Made by a program: the position numbers and the translations under genes
Notes under the pieces: generated by a model
What the model was told of the DNA's origin: nothing
Databases searched by the model: none
Seen by the model: the letters and a program-made list of their open reading frames with translations, nothing else
Assembly: GCA_900475325.1 (NCBI GenBank)
Contig: LS483371.1
Span: 5,555,501-5,619,500, forward strand
DNA from: Paucimonas lemoignei
GTDB lineage: Bacteria > Pseudomonadota > Gammaproteobacteria > Pseudomonadales > Pseudomonadaceae
DNA length: 64,000 nt
Reading direction: 5' to 3'
Shown: in pieces, positions 26,222-36,490 of the stretch
How positions within the stretch are numbered: the stretch's first letter is position 1
Layout: every line of letters starts with the position of its first letter

Positions 26222-26289
26222 TCTTCGCGAATGAATTCGCTCCCACTTTGAAATGCGATCACCTGTGGGAGCGAATTCATTCGCGAAAG
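26222..26289. repeat. Two REPs in tail-to-head inverted order
   Basis: TTCGCGAATGAATTCGCTCC followed 19 bases later by GTGGGAGCGAATTCATTCGC. The order is the reverse of the REPINs elsewhere in the window, so it looks like the junction of two elements or a decayed pair. It lies 5 bases from the folA stop. Confidence 0.8.
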
Positions 26290-26293
26290 GGAT

Positions 26294-26806
26294 TTACCTG
26301 CGTTCCCACACTTCGAAGGTGTACGCAGGCTTATCATCCACCGCCGGGTTCGCCACCTCGGACACCAGCGACCACTCGGCCTGATCAAACTCCGGGAACC
26401 ATGCATCACCCTCGGGATTGAGCGCCACCCGCGTCAGGTACAAGCGATCAGCCTGAGCCAGCCCCTGTGCATATAACTGCGCGCCACCGATCAGCATGAC
26501 CTCGGACACGCCCTGCTCCAGCGCCCATTCTTCAGCGCGTACGACAGCAGCCTCCAGCGACGTGAACACCTCAGCGCCCTCAAGCTGCAGGTCCGCCTGG
26601 CGAGTAACCACCAGGTTCAAGCGCCCTGGCAATGGCCGACCCAACGAGTCCCAGGTCTTGCGGCCCATGATGATGGGCTTGCCAAGGGTCGTGGCCTTGA
26701 AATATTTGAAATCCCCCGGCAAGTGCCAGGGCATGGAATTGTCGACGCCAATCACCCGGTTTTCACCCAGGGCAGCAATCAGGCTCAGCGGAAGTTGTTT
26801 TTTCAT
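26294..26806 (-). CDS. folA: Dihydrofolate reductase
   Basis: A 170-residue DHFR that reduces dihydrofolate to tetrahydrofolate with NADPH. Family residues are plain: LIAALGENRVIGVDNSMPWH at the start (Trp and the substrate loop), then DFKYFKATTLGKPIIMGRKT with the NADPH-binding GRKTW, and MLIGGAQLYAQGL near residue 110. The length is standard. It is divergent from the DUF2868 gene, with a 106-base gap that must hold both promoters. Confidence 0.95.
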   Translation of the reverse strand: MKKQLPLSLIAALGENRVIGVDNSMPWHLPGDFKYFKATTLGKPIIMGRKTWDSLGRPLPGRLNLVVTRQADLQLEGAEVFTSLEAAVVRAEEWALEQGVSEVMLIGGAQLYAQGLAQADRLYLTRVALNPEGDAWFPEFDQAEWSLVSEVANPAVDDKPAYTFEVWERR

Positions 26807-26912
26807 GGCGGCGAGAATAACAGCGCCGGGACTGAATTCGTACCGGGCTTGTTGCTCGAATAGAGGGCGCAGAGGTTATCCTCCCCCACTGATTCAATCA
26901 TCGAGACACTGT

Positions 26913-28292
26913 GTGACTGCTCTGACTCCCCTCGACACCCTCTGGCTGACCGAAGCCGTGCGTCTGCGCGAAGAACAGGCTGGCCCACTGGAAGACCTTG
27001 AAGCCAATCGCCGCGCCACTGCAAGTGCGGGCGATTTGCCGAGCCGTATCAAAACCCGCGCACTGTGGCTGGCTGAACGCGATGGCATGCTGACCGCTTT
27101 GCGCCACTGGAAACAAGGCGCGCGCCTGGCCTTGATAGCCTTGGCGATTTTTTCCGTGATCAGCGGCGCAGGCCTTGCGTTTGCGGCGCTGGGCGATGGT
27201 CAGGCGCCAGTCAACGTGTTCTGGGCGCTGGGTAGCCTGCTGGGTCTGAACCTGATTTTGCTGTGCAGCTGGGCATTGAGCTTCAGCGTTTCCGGGCAGA
27301 GCACCGCGAGCCTTGGACGCATCTGGCTGTGGCTCAGCGAAAAACTCGCCCGCGACGCCCAGGCCGCGCAAATTGCCCCGGCGCTGTTGGTCTTGTTACA
27401 GCGCCAGCGCCTGAATCGTTGGGCGCTGGGTGCGCTGATTCATAGCATGTGGCTGCTGGCACTGGTCAGCGCGCTGGTGCTGTTATTGATGCTGATGGCT
27501 ACCCGGCGTTACGGCTTTGTCTGGGAAACCACGATTCTGGGCAGCGATACCTTCGTCACCCTCACGCAGAATCTGGGGATAGTGCCAGGCCTGATCGGTT
27601 TCAGTGTGCCCAGCGAAACCATGATCCGCGCCAGCGGCGACAGCGCATTGCTCATCGAAAGCGGTCGTCAGGCCTGGGCCGCCTGGCTGGTGGGCGTGCT
27701 GCTGATCTACGGCATCGTGCCGCGCCTGCTGCTCGCCCTGCTCTGCCTGTGGCGCTGGCGCAGTGGCCGAGATGCATTGCGCCTCGACCTGACCCTGCCC
27801 GGTTACAGCCAGCTTCGTGAACGGCTGATGCCCAGCAGCGAGCGGCTGGGGGTCAGCGATACGGCGCCCGAGCACCTGCATCACGTGCACGCCAACTCTG
27901 GCGCGCTGGACAGTAATGGCGCCTTGCTGGTGGCCATCGAACTGGACGACGAGCAGCCATGGCCCCCGCAATTGCCGCCCACGGTGGTCGACGCAGGAAT
28001 ACTCGACAGCCGCGAGTCGCGACTCAAGTTGCTGGACCAACTGACCCGCTTCCCGCCTGCCCGGCTGCTGATTGCCTGCGATCCGCGACGCTCGCCGGAC
28101 CGTGGCAGCCTCGCGTTGATTGCCGAGCTGATGCGCTGCGCGGGTGCGACCCGGGTCTGGTTACTGCCTGCGCCCACCGGGCAAAGCCTGGACGCAGCGC
28201 GCGTCAGCGACTGGCGCACCGCGCTGCAGCAGCTTGAATTGCCCCACAGCGAACAACCGCCATTGACCTGGCTGGAGAGCGGCAATGAGTGA
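26913..28292 (+). CDS. DUF2868 membrane protein
   Basis: A 459-residue inner-membrane protein. The GTG start (MTALTPLDTLWLTEAVRLRE) is preferred over a much longer frame that would overlap folA on the other strand. Hydrophobic helices lie at about residues 70-95, 98-118, 170-195 and 250-285. The cytoplasmic C-terminal 170 residues look nucleotide-hydrolase-like in length but show no clear catalytic motif. DUF2868 proteins are nearly always paired with a DUF3482 GTPase, and here the next ATG overlaps by 8 bases. A membrane-anchored GTPase complex is implied, but its job is unknown. Confidence 0.82.
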   Translation: MTALTPLDTLWLTEAVRLREEQAGPLEDLEANRRATASAGDLPSRIKTRALWLAERDGMLTALRHWKQGARLALIALAIFSVISGAGLAFAALGDGQAPVNVFWALGSLLGLNLILLCSWALSFSVSGQSTASLGRIWLWLSEKLARDAQAAQIAPALLVLLQRQRLNRWALGALIHSMWLLALVSALVLLLMLMATRRYGFVWETTILGSDTFVTLTQNLGIVPGLIGFSVPSETMIRASGDSALLIESGRQAWAAWLVGVLLIYGIVPRLLLALLCLWRWRSGRDALRLDLTLPGYSQLRERLMPSSERLGVSDTAPEHLHHVHANSGALDSNGALLVAIELDDEQPWPPQLPPTVVDAGILDSRESRLKLLDQLTRFPPARLLIACDPRRSPDRGSLALIAELMRCAGATRVWLLPAPTGQSLDAARVSDWRTALQQLELPHSEQPPLTWLESGNE

Positions 28293-29664
28293 TTCGCAGA
28301 ACATTCGCGCGCTGAAACTGGCAGTGGTTGGCCACACCAATGTCGGCAAGACCTCGCTGCTGCGCACCCTGACCCGGGATGTGGGGTTCGGTGAGGTGTC
28401 CCATCGTCCGAGCACCACTCGGCACGTTGAGGGCGCGCGGCTTTCGGTGGACGGCCAGGCGCTGCTTGAGCTGTACGACACACCCGGCCTGGAAGACGCG
28501 ATTGCGTTGCTGGATTTTCTGGAGCGCCTGGACCGCCCTGGCGAACGGCTGGACGGACCGGCGCGGCTGGCACGCTTCCTTGAAGGCAGCGAGGCACGGC
28601 AACGCTTCGAGCAGGAAGCCAAAGTCATGCGTCAGTTGCTCGCGTCGGATGCGGGGCTGTACGTGATTGACGCCCGGGAGCCAGTGCTCGCCAAATACCG
28701 CGATGAGCTGTCGATCCTCGCCAGTTGCGGCAAACCGCTGCTGCCTGTGCTGAATTTCGTCAGCAGCGCCGACCATCGTGAGCCCGCCTGGCGTGAAGCC
28801 CTGGCGCGGCTGGGGCTGCATGCGCTGGTGCGCTTTGATAGCGTCGCGCCGCCAGAAGATGGTGAGCGGCGCCTGTATGAAAGCCTTGCCCTGTTGCTGG
28901 AAAACTCCCGAGGTCAGCTGGAGCGGCTGATCCTTGATCAGGAAGCACAACGCCAAATCCGTCTACAGAGCGCTGCCCGTTTGATCGCTCAACTGCTGAT
29001 CGATTGCGCCGCGTGCAGACGCAGCGTTTCCACGGAACCTGCGCAGGAACAGCAGGCCATCGATGAATTGCGCAAAGCCGTGCGTCAACGTGAGCAACGC
29101 TGCGTTGAAGAGCTGCTCAAGCTGTATGCATTTCGCGCACAAGACGCTGCCGCCAGCGACCTGCCCTTGCTGGATGGCCGCTGGGGCGACGATCTGTTCA
29201 ACCCGGAAACCCTCAAGCAGTTGGGTGTGCGGGTGGGTGGTGGCATTGCCGCCGGGGCCGCCGCGGGCGCGGGCGTGGATCTGCTGGTCGGCGGGATTAC
29301 TCTCGGCGCTGCCGCGCTGGTCGGGGCGATTGCCGGTGGCGCCTTGCAGACCGCACGCAGCTATGGCGGCCGACTGATCGGCAAATTCAAAGGCCAGCGC
29401 GAGCTGACGGTCGATGATGCCGTTCTGCGCCTCCTGGCCTTGCGGCAACGTCATTTGCTACAAGCCCTCGGCGCCCGGGGCCATGCCGCCATGGAGAGCA
29501 TCCGGCTCACCACGCCCCAGGATCAGACCTGGCGCGAAGGTAAACTGCCCGAAGCCCTGCACAAAGCCCGCGCCCATCCGCAATGGTCGTCGCTCAATAA
29601 GGGCGCGAAGCTGAACCAGCCTGAGCGGCAGGAGCAGATCGAGGAGCTGGCCAAAGCCCTGTAG
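28285..29664 (+). CDS. Era-like GTPase with DUF3482
   Basis: A 459-residue protein with an N-terminal Ras-like GTPase domain: G1 VVGHTNVGKTSLLRTL around residues 14-28 and G3 LYDTPG near residue 70. A NKxD-type G4 is not obvious; VLNFVSSADHR near residue 155 occupies that place. The DUF3482 region follows, with a Gly/Ala-rich hydrophobic stretch near residues 317-352 (VRVGGGIAAGAAAGAGVDLL) that may enter the membrane. It is translationally coupled to the DUF2868 gene. Its TAG stop is formed by the first bases of a REP element, so the original C-terminus may have been altered by the repeat. Confidence 0.82.
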   Translation: MSDSQNIRALKLAVVGHTNVGKTSLLRTLTRDVGFGEVSHRPSTTRHVEGARLSVDGQALLELYDTPGLEDAIALLDFLERLDRPGERLDGPARLARFLEGSEARQRFEQEAKVMRQLLASDAGLYVIDAREPVLAKYRDELSILASCGKPLLPVLNFVSSADHREPAWREALARLGLHALVRFDSVAPPEDGERRLYESLALLLENSRGQLERLILDQEAQRQIRLQSAARLIAQLLIDCAACRRSVSTEPAQEQQAIDELRKAVRQREQRCVEELLKLYAFRAQDAAASDLPLLDGRWGDDLFNPETLKQLGVRVGGGIAAGAAAGAGVDLLVGGITLGAAALVGAIAGGALQTARSYGGRLIGKFKGQRELTVDDAVLRLLALRQRHLLQALGARGHAAMESIRLTTPQDQTWREGKLPEALHKARAHPQWSSLNKGAKLNQPERQEQIEELAKAL

Positions 29665-30429
29665 GAGCTCCCGAAGGCTGCGAAAGCGGTGTGTCAGGCA
29701 TAACGCTTTCGCTACAGGATTGCGGCGCTTCACGATTGTGGTGTCAGGCATCAACCTGGTGGGAGTGAATTCATTCGCGAAAGGGCCGGTGCAGCCGACA
29801 GAGATTCCGTGTGTGAACCACCGCATTCGCGAATGAATTCGCTCCCACGGGGTTTGGCACCAGCTCCCTGTCGCATGAATCTGTAGGAGCTGCCGAAGGC
29901 TGCGAAAGCGGTGTGTCAGGCATAACGGCTTCGCAGCCTTCGGCAGCTCCTACAGGATTGCGGCAGTGCACGATTGTGGTGTCAGGCATCAACCTGGTGG
30001 GAGCGAATTCATTCGCGAAAGGGCCGGTGCAGCCGACAGAGATTCCGTGTGTGAACCACCGCATTCGCGAATGAATTCGCTCCCACGGGGTTTGGCACCA
30101 GCTCCCTGTCGCATGAATCTGTAGGAGCTGCCGAAGGCTGCGAAAGCGGTGTGTCAGGCATAACGGCTTCGCAGCCTTCGGCAGCTCCTACAGGATTGCG
30201 GCAGTGCACGATTGTGGTGTCAGGCATCAACCTGGTGGGAGCGAATTCATTCGCGAAAGGGCCGGTGCAGCCAACAGAGATTCCGTGTGTGAACCACCGC
30301 ATTCGCGAATGAATTCGCTCCCACGGGGTTTGGCACCAGCTTCCTGTCGCATGAATCTGTAAGAGCTGCCGAAGGCTGCGAAAGCGGTGTATCAGGCATA
30401 ACGCCTTCGCAGCCTTCGGCAGCTCCTAC
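29661..30429. repeat. Tandem array of composite REPIN units (238-bp period)
   Basis: Units starting at 29759, 29997 and 30235 repeat every 238 bases exactly. Each holds one GTGGGAGCGAATTCATTCGC-class REPIN (about 90 bases) and one GTAGGAGCTGCCGAAGGCTG-class REPIN (71 bases) joined by constant linkers. A partial unit precedes the first and overlaps the GTPase stop codon. The second and third units are nearly identical. The array fills the gap to the YkgJ gene apart from about 100 bases of presumed promoter. Confidence 0.93.
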
Positions 30430-30535
30430 GGGGCCTCGCCCGTCCACCACCAGTCGCTTCGACAATTTTTGATTACTCGATTCCCCCGTACACCGGTATC
30501 ATCGCGCGCCCGATACACCCGGAACCGTATTCCCC

Positions 30536-30991
30536 ATGAAACCGACCTTGATCGCCGCCGCAGAACTCGACCGTATCGATACCTGGGCCAAATACTCCAG
30601 CCATATGTGCGGAGGCTGTATCTCCAGCTGCTGCACGCTGCCTGTTGAAGTGAAGATCAAGGATCTGATCCGCATCGGCATCGTGGATGACTTCGAACGC
30701 GGTGAGCCCGCCAAGAACATCGCCAAGCGTTTGCAGAAGGAAGGCATCGTAGAGCGCTATAACCAGAAGTCCGAGATCTTCACGTTGCAGCGCATGAGCA
30801 ACAACGACTGCCTGTATCTGGATCGTAAAAGCCGTATGTGCACCATCTACGACAAGCGTCCAGACACCTGCCGCAACCACCCCAAGATCGGCCCGCGCCC
30901 AGGCTACTGCGCCTACAAGCCCAAGGATGTGGTGCGCCAGGCCAGCGGTACATTGAAGAACAACACCAGCGTGCCGTTTCCAAAGTTTTAA
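30536..30991 (+). CDS. YkgJ-family cysteine-cluster protein
   Basis: A 151-residue cytoplasmic protein of the YkgJ/UPF0153 family, predicted to bind zinc or an iron-sulfur cluster. The eight cysteines fall in two groups: MCGGCISSCC near residues 24-33, and later CLYLDRKSRMCTIYDKRPDT followed by CRNHP and GYCAYK. The final part is basic. Its function is not known. It is monocistronic, between a REPIN array and a REPIN. Confidence 0.85.
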   Translation: MKPTLIAAAELDRIDTWAKYSSHMCGGCISSCCTLPVEVKIKDLIRIGIVDDFERGEPAKNIAKRLQKEGIVERYNQKSEIFTLQRMSNNDCLYLDRKSRMCTIYDKRPDTCRNHPKIGPRPGYCAYKPKDVVRQASGTLKNNTSVPFPKF

Positions 30992-31012
30992 ATCATCCCG
31001 CACGCCCCCCCG

Positions 31013-31101
31013 TGGGAGCGAATTCATTCGCGAAGAGGCCGGTACAGTCAGCAGATTTCCGTCGGCCGAAATACCGTCTTCGCGAATGAATTCGCTCCCA
31101 C
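31013..31101. repeat. REPIN (GTGGGAGCGAATTCATTCGC class)
   Basis: Inverted REP arms with a divergent centre, between the convergent YkgJ and typA genes. Confidence 0.9.
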
Positions 31102-31134
31102 AGGGGTGAACAGATCCTCATATTCCACACAAAC

Positions 31135-31175
31135 AAAAACGCCCCCGATCTTGCGATCGGGGGCGTTTTGTTTTT
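31135..31175 (-). terminator. typA terminator (bidirectional)
   Basis: A perfect stem AAAACGCCCCCGATC / GATCGGGGGCGTTTT with a TTGC loop; T and A tracts on both sides let it serve both convergent genes. Confidence 0.9.
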
Positions 31176-31193
31176 AGCCGACTAACTGATCAA

Positions 31194-33014
31194 TCAGTTG
31201 CCCGACTTCTTGGCAGCGCGAGTACGCTCGCTTTCGCCAAGGATTTTCTTACGCAGGCGAATCGACTTTGGAGTCACTTCGCACAATTCGTCTTCTTGAA
31301 CGAATTCCAGCGCTTGTTCCAGGGTGAAACGGATAGGCGGAACCAGAGCGATGGTTTCGTCTTTACCGGAAGCACGCATGTTGTCGAGCTTCTTACCCTT
31401 GGTTGGGTTTACACCCAGGTCGTTGTCGCGGCTGTTGATGCCGACGATCTGACCTTCGTACACGTCTTCGCCGTGGCCCAGGAACAGCTTGCCACGTGCC
31501 TGCAGAGTTTCCAGGGAGTAGGTCAGCGCCTTGCCGGTCGCAACCGAAACCAGAACGCCGTTCTGACGGCCGGACATGTCGCCCGACTTCATCACGTCGT
31601 AACGGTCGAAGATCGAGGTCAGGATGCCAGCACCGGAAGTCAGAGTCAGGAACTCGTTACGGAAACCGATCAAGCCACGAGCCGGGATGTTGTACTCAAG
31701 GCGAACACGGCCTTTGCCATCCGGAACCATGTTGGTCAGGTCGCCCTTACGGATACCGATCTGTTCCATGATCGAGCCTTGGGACTCTTCCGGCAGGTCG
31801 ATGGTGACGTTTTCGAACGGTTCGTGCTTAACGCCGTCAACCATACGGATGATCACTTCTGGACGACCAACACCCATTTCGAAGCCTTCGCGACGCATGG
31901 TTTCGATCAGTACCGAGAGGTGAAGCTCGCCACGGCCCGAGACCTTGAACTTGTCAGCGGTGTCGCCTTCTTCAACGCGCAGTGCAACGTTGTACAGCAG
32001 CTCTTTATCCAGACGTTCCTTGATGTTACGGGAAGTCACGAACTTGCCTTCTTTACCGCAGAAAGGCGAGTCGTTTACCTGGAAAGTCATGGAAACGGTA
32101 GGTTCGTCAACGGTCAGCGGCTTCATCGCTTCAACGTTCTGTGGGTCGCACAGGGTGTCGGAGATGAACAGCTCTTCGAAGCCGCTGATGCAGACGATGT
32201 CGCCGGCAGCAGCTTCTTCAACGTCTACACGGTGCAGACCGTGGTGACCCATCAACTTCAGAATACGACCATTACGGCGCTTGCCGTTGGCGTCGATAGC
32301 CACTACCTGAGTGTTTGGCTTGACCTTGCCGCGAGCGATACGGCCAACGCCGATGATGCCCAGGAAGCTGTTGTAGTCCAGTGCCGAGATTTGCATCTGG
32401 AACGGACCGTCGCGGTCAACGGCAGGTGCTGGAACGTTGTCGACGATGGACTGATACAGCGGAGTCATGTCTTCAGCCATGTCGCTGTGATCCAGACCGG
32501 CAATACCGTTCAGCGCGGAGGCGTAAACGACTTTGAAGTCCAGTTGTTCTTCGGTAGCACCCAGGTTGTCGAACAGGTCGAAGATCTGATCCAGAACCCA
32601 GTCCGGGCGCGCGCCTGGACGGTCAACCTTGTTGATGACCACGATTGGACGCAGGCCGGCTTCGAAAGCCTTCTTGGTCACGAAACGGGTTTGCGGCATA
32701 GGGCCGTCTTGAGCGTCGACCAGCAGCAGCACGGAGTCAACCATCGACATTACGCGCTCAACTTCACCACCGAAGTCGGCGTGGCCCGGGGTGTCCACGA
32801 TGTTAATGTGGTAGCCGTTCCAGTTGATGGCGGTGTTTTTCGCCAGAATGGTAATACCGCGCTCTTTCTCCTGGTCGTTGGAGTCCATCACGCGCTCGTC
32901 GTTGAGCTCGCCGCGTTCCAGGGTGCCGGATTGACGCAAGAGTTTGTCTACCAGGGTGGTTTTACCATGGTCAACGTGAGCAATGATGGCGATGTTGCGT
33001 AGATTTTCGATCAC
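31194..33014 (-). CDS. typA: TypA/BipA ribosome-associated GTPase
   Basis: A 606-residue translational GTPase related to EF-G. It binds the ribosome under stress or low temperature and aids large-subunit assembly. The G1 motif [10 protein letters not shown] is near residue 13, G3 [10 protein letters not shown] near 72, and G4 [11 protein letters not shown] near 128. EF-G-like domains III and V and the TypA-specific C-terminal domain (MRASGKDE, then the basic end [12 protein letters not shown]) follow. The length is normal. The upstream 145 bases before thiI hold its promoter; nothing else was recognised there. Confidence 0.96.
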   Translation of the reverse strand: MIENLRNIAIIAHVDHGKTTLVDKLLRQSGTLERGELNDERVMDSNDQEKERGITILAKNTAINWNGYHINIVDTPGHADFGGEVERVMSMVDSVLLLVDAQDGPMPQTRFVTKKAFEAGLRPIVVINKVDRPGARPDWVLDQIFDLFDNLGATEEQLDFKVVYASALNGIAGLDHSDMAEDMTPLYQSIVDNVPAPAVDRDGPFQMQISALDYNSFLGIIGVGRIARGKVKPNTQVVAIDANGKRRNGRILKLMGHHGLHRVDVEEAAAGDIVCISGFEELFISDTLCDPQNVEAMKPLTVDEPTVSMTFQVNDSPFCGKEGKFVTSRNIKERLDKELLYNVALRVEEGDTADKFKVSGRGELHLSVLIETMRREGFEMGVGRPEVIIRMVDGVKHEPFENVTIDLPEESQGSIMEQIGIRKGDLTNMVPDGKGRVRLEYNIPARGLIGFRNEFLTLTSGAGILTSIFDRYDVMKSGDMSGRQNGVLVSVATGKALTYSLETLQARGKLFLGHGEDVYEGQIVGINSRDNDLGVNPTKGKKLDNMRASGKDETIALVPPIRFTLEQALEFVQEDELCEVTPKSIRLRKKILGESERTRAAKKSGN

Positions 33015-33159
33015 TTGTGTATCTCGATCAGAGGATTCGGTCAGCTGAATACTTCTAGTCAGCTATTTATAACGTCAGAGTCGGCTAAAAGCCGTTACGG
33101 CTAGACGACTGGCGTCGGGGGGCCGGTGACGCAAGCCACAGGCAAACAGCCCCGGGCAC

Positions 33160-34614
33160 TTAGCTCGGTCTATAAACGCGCACATTGGCATACCCCTCAC
33201 TGAGCAAATGGTGAGCATGCAGGCGACTCATGACGCCTTTGTCGCAATACAACAGGTACTGGCGCGTGTTATCCAGTTCCTTGAAGCGGCTGTTCAATGC
33301 ATAGAACGGCAACGCCTGTACTTCTACGCCAGGCAGTACGAGCGGGTGATCTTCCTGAGCATCCGGGTGACGGATGTCCACGATGACCTGCCCGGCCAGG
33401 GCCTGACTGACTTCTTCTATCTCGACACTGCGGCTCAGATCGTCGATAACCCGATCGATTGATACCAGCTTGGCGTTTTCGAGCGCTCGCTCGAGAACCG
33501 CCATGTCGAACTGCTGTTCTTCGTACTCAACGCGGTTACGCTTGGCGTTGGTTTTCGGGTTGATCGAAATCACCCCGCAATACTCAGGCATGTGCTTGGC
33601 GAAATCGGCAGTGCCAATCTCGACCGCCTGATCAACGATGTCCTGCTTGTGGCTGGTGATCAGCGGACGCAAAACCAGTTTGTCGGTCGCGCTGTCAATC
33701 AGCGAAAGGTTGGGCAGCGTCTGGCTGGCCACCTGAGAAATCGCTTCGCCGGTCACCAACACATCGATTTCAAGACGATCAGCGATAGAGGATGCAGCGC
33801 GCAACATCATACGCTTCAAAACTACACCCATATGACTGTTATCGACTTTCTGCAGAATTTCTCCGAGAACTTCCTCGAAAGGCACGCTCACAAACAGCAC
33901 TCGCTGGGAGCTGCCGTACTTCTTCCAGATGAAATGCGCGACTTCCATCACACCCAGCTCATGCGCCCGGCCACCCAGATTAAAGAAGCAGAAGTGCGCC
34001 ATAAGCCCGCGGCGCATGACCTGATAGGCCGCGACCGTCGAATCGAAACCGCCGGACATCAGGACCAGGGTCTGCTCAAGAGCGCCCAGCGGATAACCGC
34101 CGATGCTGTTGTGCTGGCTGTGAATCACAAACAACCGTTTGTCGCGAATTTCCATCCGCACCACGATTTGCGGCTTTTTCAGCTCGATACCGGCCGCACC
34201 GCACTGCTGACGCAACTGGCTGCCGACATATTTTTCGACATCCATGGAGCTGAACGTGTGCTTGCCTGCCCGTTTGCAGCGCACGGAAAACATCTTGCCC
34301 GGCAGCAGATCACCGTAGTGCAGCTTGCACTTGGCGACGATGTCGTCCATGTCTCCCAGCGGATACTCGGCCACTTGCAGGAAGTTGGAGATGCCCGGCA
34401 TGCAGCTCAGGCGCTCGGTCATTTCCTGCAGGATCTTCGGATCGGTCAGCCGGGTCTGCACCTCGAGGTTGTCCCACACGCCGTCCACCACCAGTGCCGG
34501 GTCCAGGTCGCGGAGCACGGTACGGATGTTCTTGCCCAGCTGACGGATGAATTGCTTACGCACCGGCGGGCTTTTGATAGTGATCTCGGGGAAGACTTTT
34601 ACGATTAGTTTCAT
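33160..34614 (-). CDS. thiI: tRNA uracil 4-sulfurtransferase ThiI with rhodanese domain
   Basis: A 484-residue enzyme that makes 4-thiouridine at position 8 of tRNA and supplies sulfur for the thiazole of thiamine. Order of parts: an N-terminal ferredoxin-like and THUMP region (residues 1-165), a PP-loop AANH domain with [14 protein letters not shown] near residue 180, and a C-terminal rhodanese domain whose active cysteine is in [11 protein letters not shown] near residue 457. The start [15 protein letters not shown] matches the family; an upstream extension was rejected. It is divergent from glnA. Confidence 0.95.
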   Translation of the reverse strand: MKLIVKVFPEITIKSPPVRKQFIRQLGKNIRTVLRDLDPALVVDGVWDNLEVQTRLTDPKILQEMTERLSCMPGISNFLQVAEYPLGDMDDIVAKCKLHYGDLLPGKMFSVRCKRAGKHTFSSMDVEKYVGSQLRQQCGAAGIELKKPQIVVRMEIRDKRLFVIHSQHNSIGGYPLGALEQTLVLMSGGFDSTVAAYQVMRRGLMAHFCFFNLGGRAHELGVMEVAHFIWKKYGSSQRVLFVSVPFEEVLGEILQKVDNSHMGVVLKRMMLRAASSIADRLEIDVLVTGEAISQVASQTLPNLSLIDSATDKLVLRPLITSHKQDIVDQAVEIGTADFAKHMPEYCGVISINPKTNAKRNRVEYEEQQFDMAVLERALENAKLVSIDRVIDDLSRSVEIEEVSQALAGQVIVDIRHPDAQEDHPLVLPGVEVQALPFYALNSRFKELDNTRQYLLYCDKGVMSRLHAHHLLSEGYANVRVYRPS

Positions 34615-34711
34615 GAAAACAGCGCGCGAGGTGCCAGCCGAAAAAGAGGGGGCGGGATTATAGCGGAAATTGTTCAAGGTTTAACCAGTTATCGTGCAAC
34701 CAATCATCAGC

Positions 34712-34757
34712 GCACCAAAAAGGGTCTCTCGCACCACGACGAGCTACATTAAGGTGC
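34712..34757. promoter_or_regulatory. Two NtrC enhancer sites for glnA
   Basis: Imperfect GCAC-N7-GTGC dyads lie at 34712-34726 and 34743-34757, each with one good half-site. Their centres are 31 bases apart (three turns) and about 107 and 138 bases before the predicted start of the sigma-54 transcript. This is essentially the E. coli glnA layout. Confidence 0.55.
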
Positions 34758-34830
34758 ACGCCGAATTCCAAATCCGGCATAAATGCCCTGTTTTGTTAAT
34801 CTTTGGCGCAATAAACCCATCTCGGGGCAC

Positions 34831-34846
34831 TGGCATGCAATTTGCT
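34831..34846 (+). promoter_or_regulatory. Sigma-54 promoter of glnA
   Basis: TGGCATGCAATTTGCT matches the -24/-12 consensus TGGCACG-N4-TTGCA with correct GG-N10-GC spacing. It lies about 100 bases before the glnA ATG, leaving a leader of about 90 bases. Confidence 0.88.
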
Positions 34847-34948
34847 CCCTTGTGAGGCAGGTTGCCATGGCAGAGTATTCGCGCCGGCATCACCCAAATT
34901 TCGAAGGGCCTAAACTACAAAATGGCCCTAAGCCACCCGGAGGACACC

Positions 34949-36355
34949 ATGTCGAAGTCGGTTCAACTCATCAAAGATCATGACGTAAAGTGGATTGATC
35001 TGCGCTTCACGGACACCAAAGGTACTCAGCACCACGTGACCATGCCGGCTCGTGATGCACTGGATGATGAATTCTTCGAAGTCGGCAAAATGTTCGACGG
35101 CTCGTCCATCTCCGGCTGGAAAGGCATCGAAGCTTCCGACATGATCCTGCTGCCGGACGACGAAACTGCCGTTCTCGACCCGTTCACCGAAGAGCCGACC
35201 CTGATCCTGGTTTGCGACATCATCGAACCATCGACTATGCAAGGCTACGATCGCGACCCGCGCGCCATCGCTCACCGTGCTGAGGAATACCTGAAGTCCA
35301 CCGGTATCGGTGACACCGTATTCGTGGGTCCAGAACCAGAATTCTTCATCTTCGACGAAGTGAAGTTCAAGTCCGACATCTCCGGCTCCATGTTCAAGAT
35401 TTTCTCCGAGCAAGGCTCGTGGATGTCTGACCAGGACGTAGAAGGCGGCAACAAAGGCCACCGTCCAGGCGTCAAAGGCGGCTACTTCCCGGTTCCTCCG
35501 TTCGACCATGACCACGAAATCCGTACCTCCATGTGTAATGCCATGGAAGAAATGGGCCTGGTCATCGAAGTTCACCACCACGAAGTGGCGACTGCCGGCC
35601 AGAACGAAATCGGTGTGAAGTTCAACACCCTGGTCAAGAAAGCTGACGAAGTTCAAACCCTGAAATACTGCGTACACAACGTAGCTGACGCATACGGCCG
35701 CACTGCGACCTTCATGCCTAAGCCTCTGTACGGCGATAACGGTTCGGGTATGCACGTTCACATGTCCATCTCCAAAGATGGCAAGAACACCTTCGCAGGC
35801 GAAGGCTATGCCGGTCTGTCCGACACCGCTCTGTTCTTCATCGGCGGCATCATCAAACACGGTAAGGCCCTGAACGGCTTCACCAACCCGTCGACCAACT
35901 CCTACAAGCGTCTGGTCCCAGGTTTCGAAGCTCCAGTCATGCTGGCCTACTCGGCTCGCAACCGTTCCGCTTCGATCCGTATTCCTTACGTGTCGAGCCC
36001 TAAAGCCCGCCGTATCGAAGCCCGCTTCCCGGATCCAGCAGCCAACCCGTACCTGGGCTTCGCTGCACTGTTGATGGCTGGCCTGGACGGCATCCAGAAC
36101 AAGATCCACCCTGGCGACGCAGCTGACAAAAACCTGTATGACCTGCCGCCTGAAGAGGCTAAAGAGATCCCACAAGTTTGCGGCAGCCTGAAAGAAGCCT
36201 TGGAAGAGCTGGACAAAGGTCGTGCGTTCCTGACCAAAGGCGGCGTTTTCAGCGACGACTTCATCGACGCTTACATCGCCCTGAAAAGCGAAGAAGAAAT
36301 CAAAGTACGTACCTTCGTACACCCACTGGAATACGAGCTGTACTACAGCTGCTGA
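34949..36355 (+). CDS. glnA: Type I glutamine synthetase
   Basis: A 468-residue GSI-beta glutamine synthetase that assimilates ammonia into glutamine. Metal and substrate motifs are the start block [41 protein letters not shown] and [10 protein letters not shown]. The adenylylation site is the Tyr of [15 protein letters not shown] near residue 399, so GlnE control is expected. The ATG has a GGAGG ribosome site 5 bases upstream. A sigma-54 promoter and NtrC sites place it under nitrogen control, and ntrBC lie 2.4 kb downstream. A strong terminator follows. Confidence 0.97.
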   Translation: MSKSVQLIKDHDVKWIDLRFTDTKGTQHHVTMPARDALDDEFFEVGKMFDGSSISGWKGIEASDMILLPDDETAVLDPFTEEPTLILVCDIIEPSTMQGYDRDPRAIAHRAEEYLKSTGIGDTVFVGPEPEFFIFDEVKFKSDISGSMFKIFSEQGSWMSDQDVEGGNKGHRPGVKGGYFPVPPFDHDHEIRTSMCNAMEEMGLVIEVHHHEVATAGQNEIGVKFNTLVKKADEVQTLKYCVHNVADAYGRTATFMPKPLYGDNGSGMHVHMSISKDGKNTFAGEGYAGLSDTALFFIGGIIKHGKALNGFTNPSTNSYKRLVPGFEAPVMLAYSARNRSASIRIPYVSSPKARRIEARFPDPAANPYLGFAALLMAGLDGIQNKIHPGDAADKNLYDLPPEEAKEIPQVCGSLKEALEELDKGRAFLTKGGVFSDDFIDAYIALKSEEEIKVRTFVHPLEYELYYSC

Positions 36356-36390
36356 TCCAGTCGCGTCAGCCACGTTGACGCACTGAAAGA

Positions 36391-36414
36391 GGCCTCCTTC
36401 GGGAGGCCTTTTTT
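36391..36414 (+). terminator. glnA terminator
   Basis: Seven-base stem GGCCTCC / GGAGGCC with a TTCG tetraloop and six T residues, 35 bases after the stop codon. Confidence 0.9.
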
Positions 36415-36490
36415 GTGGGCGGGGGTTTGTATCGGATACATATTTACTACCCATAGCTGTTGCATCAGAGGCAAGCTTAGATGAAGACCT

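Noticed and set aside
29661..30429. Possible CRISPR array
   Set aside because: The period is 238 bases and units are internally palindromic REPINs; there are no short unique spacers and no cas genes.
31296..33002. 568-codon plus-strand frame opposite typA
   Set aside because: Shadow of the well-conserved typA gene, with no recognisable protein character.
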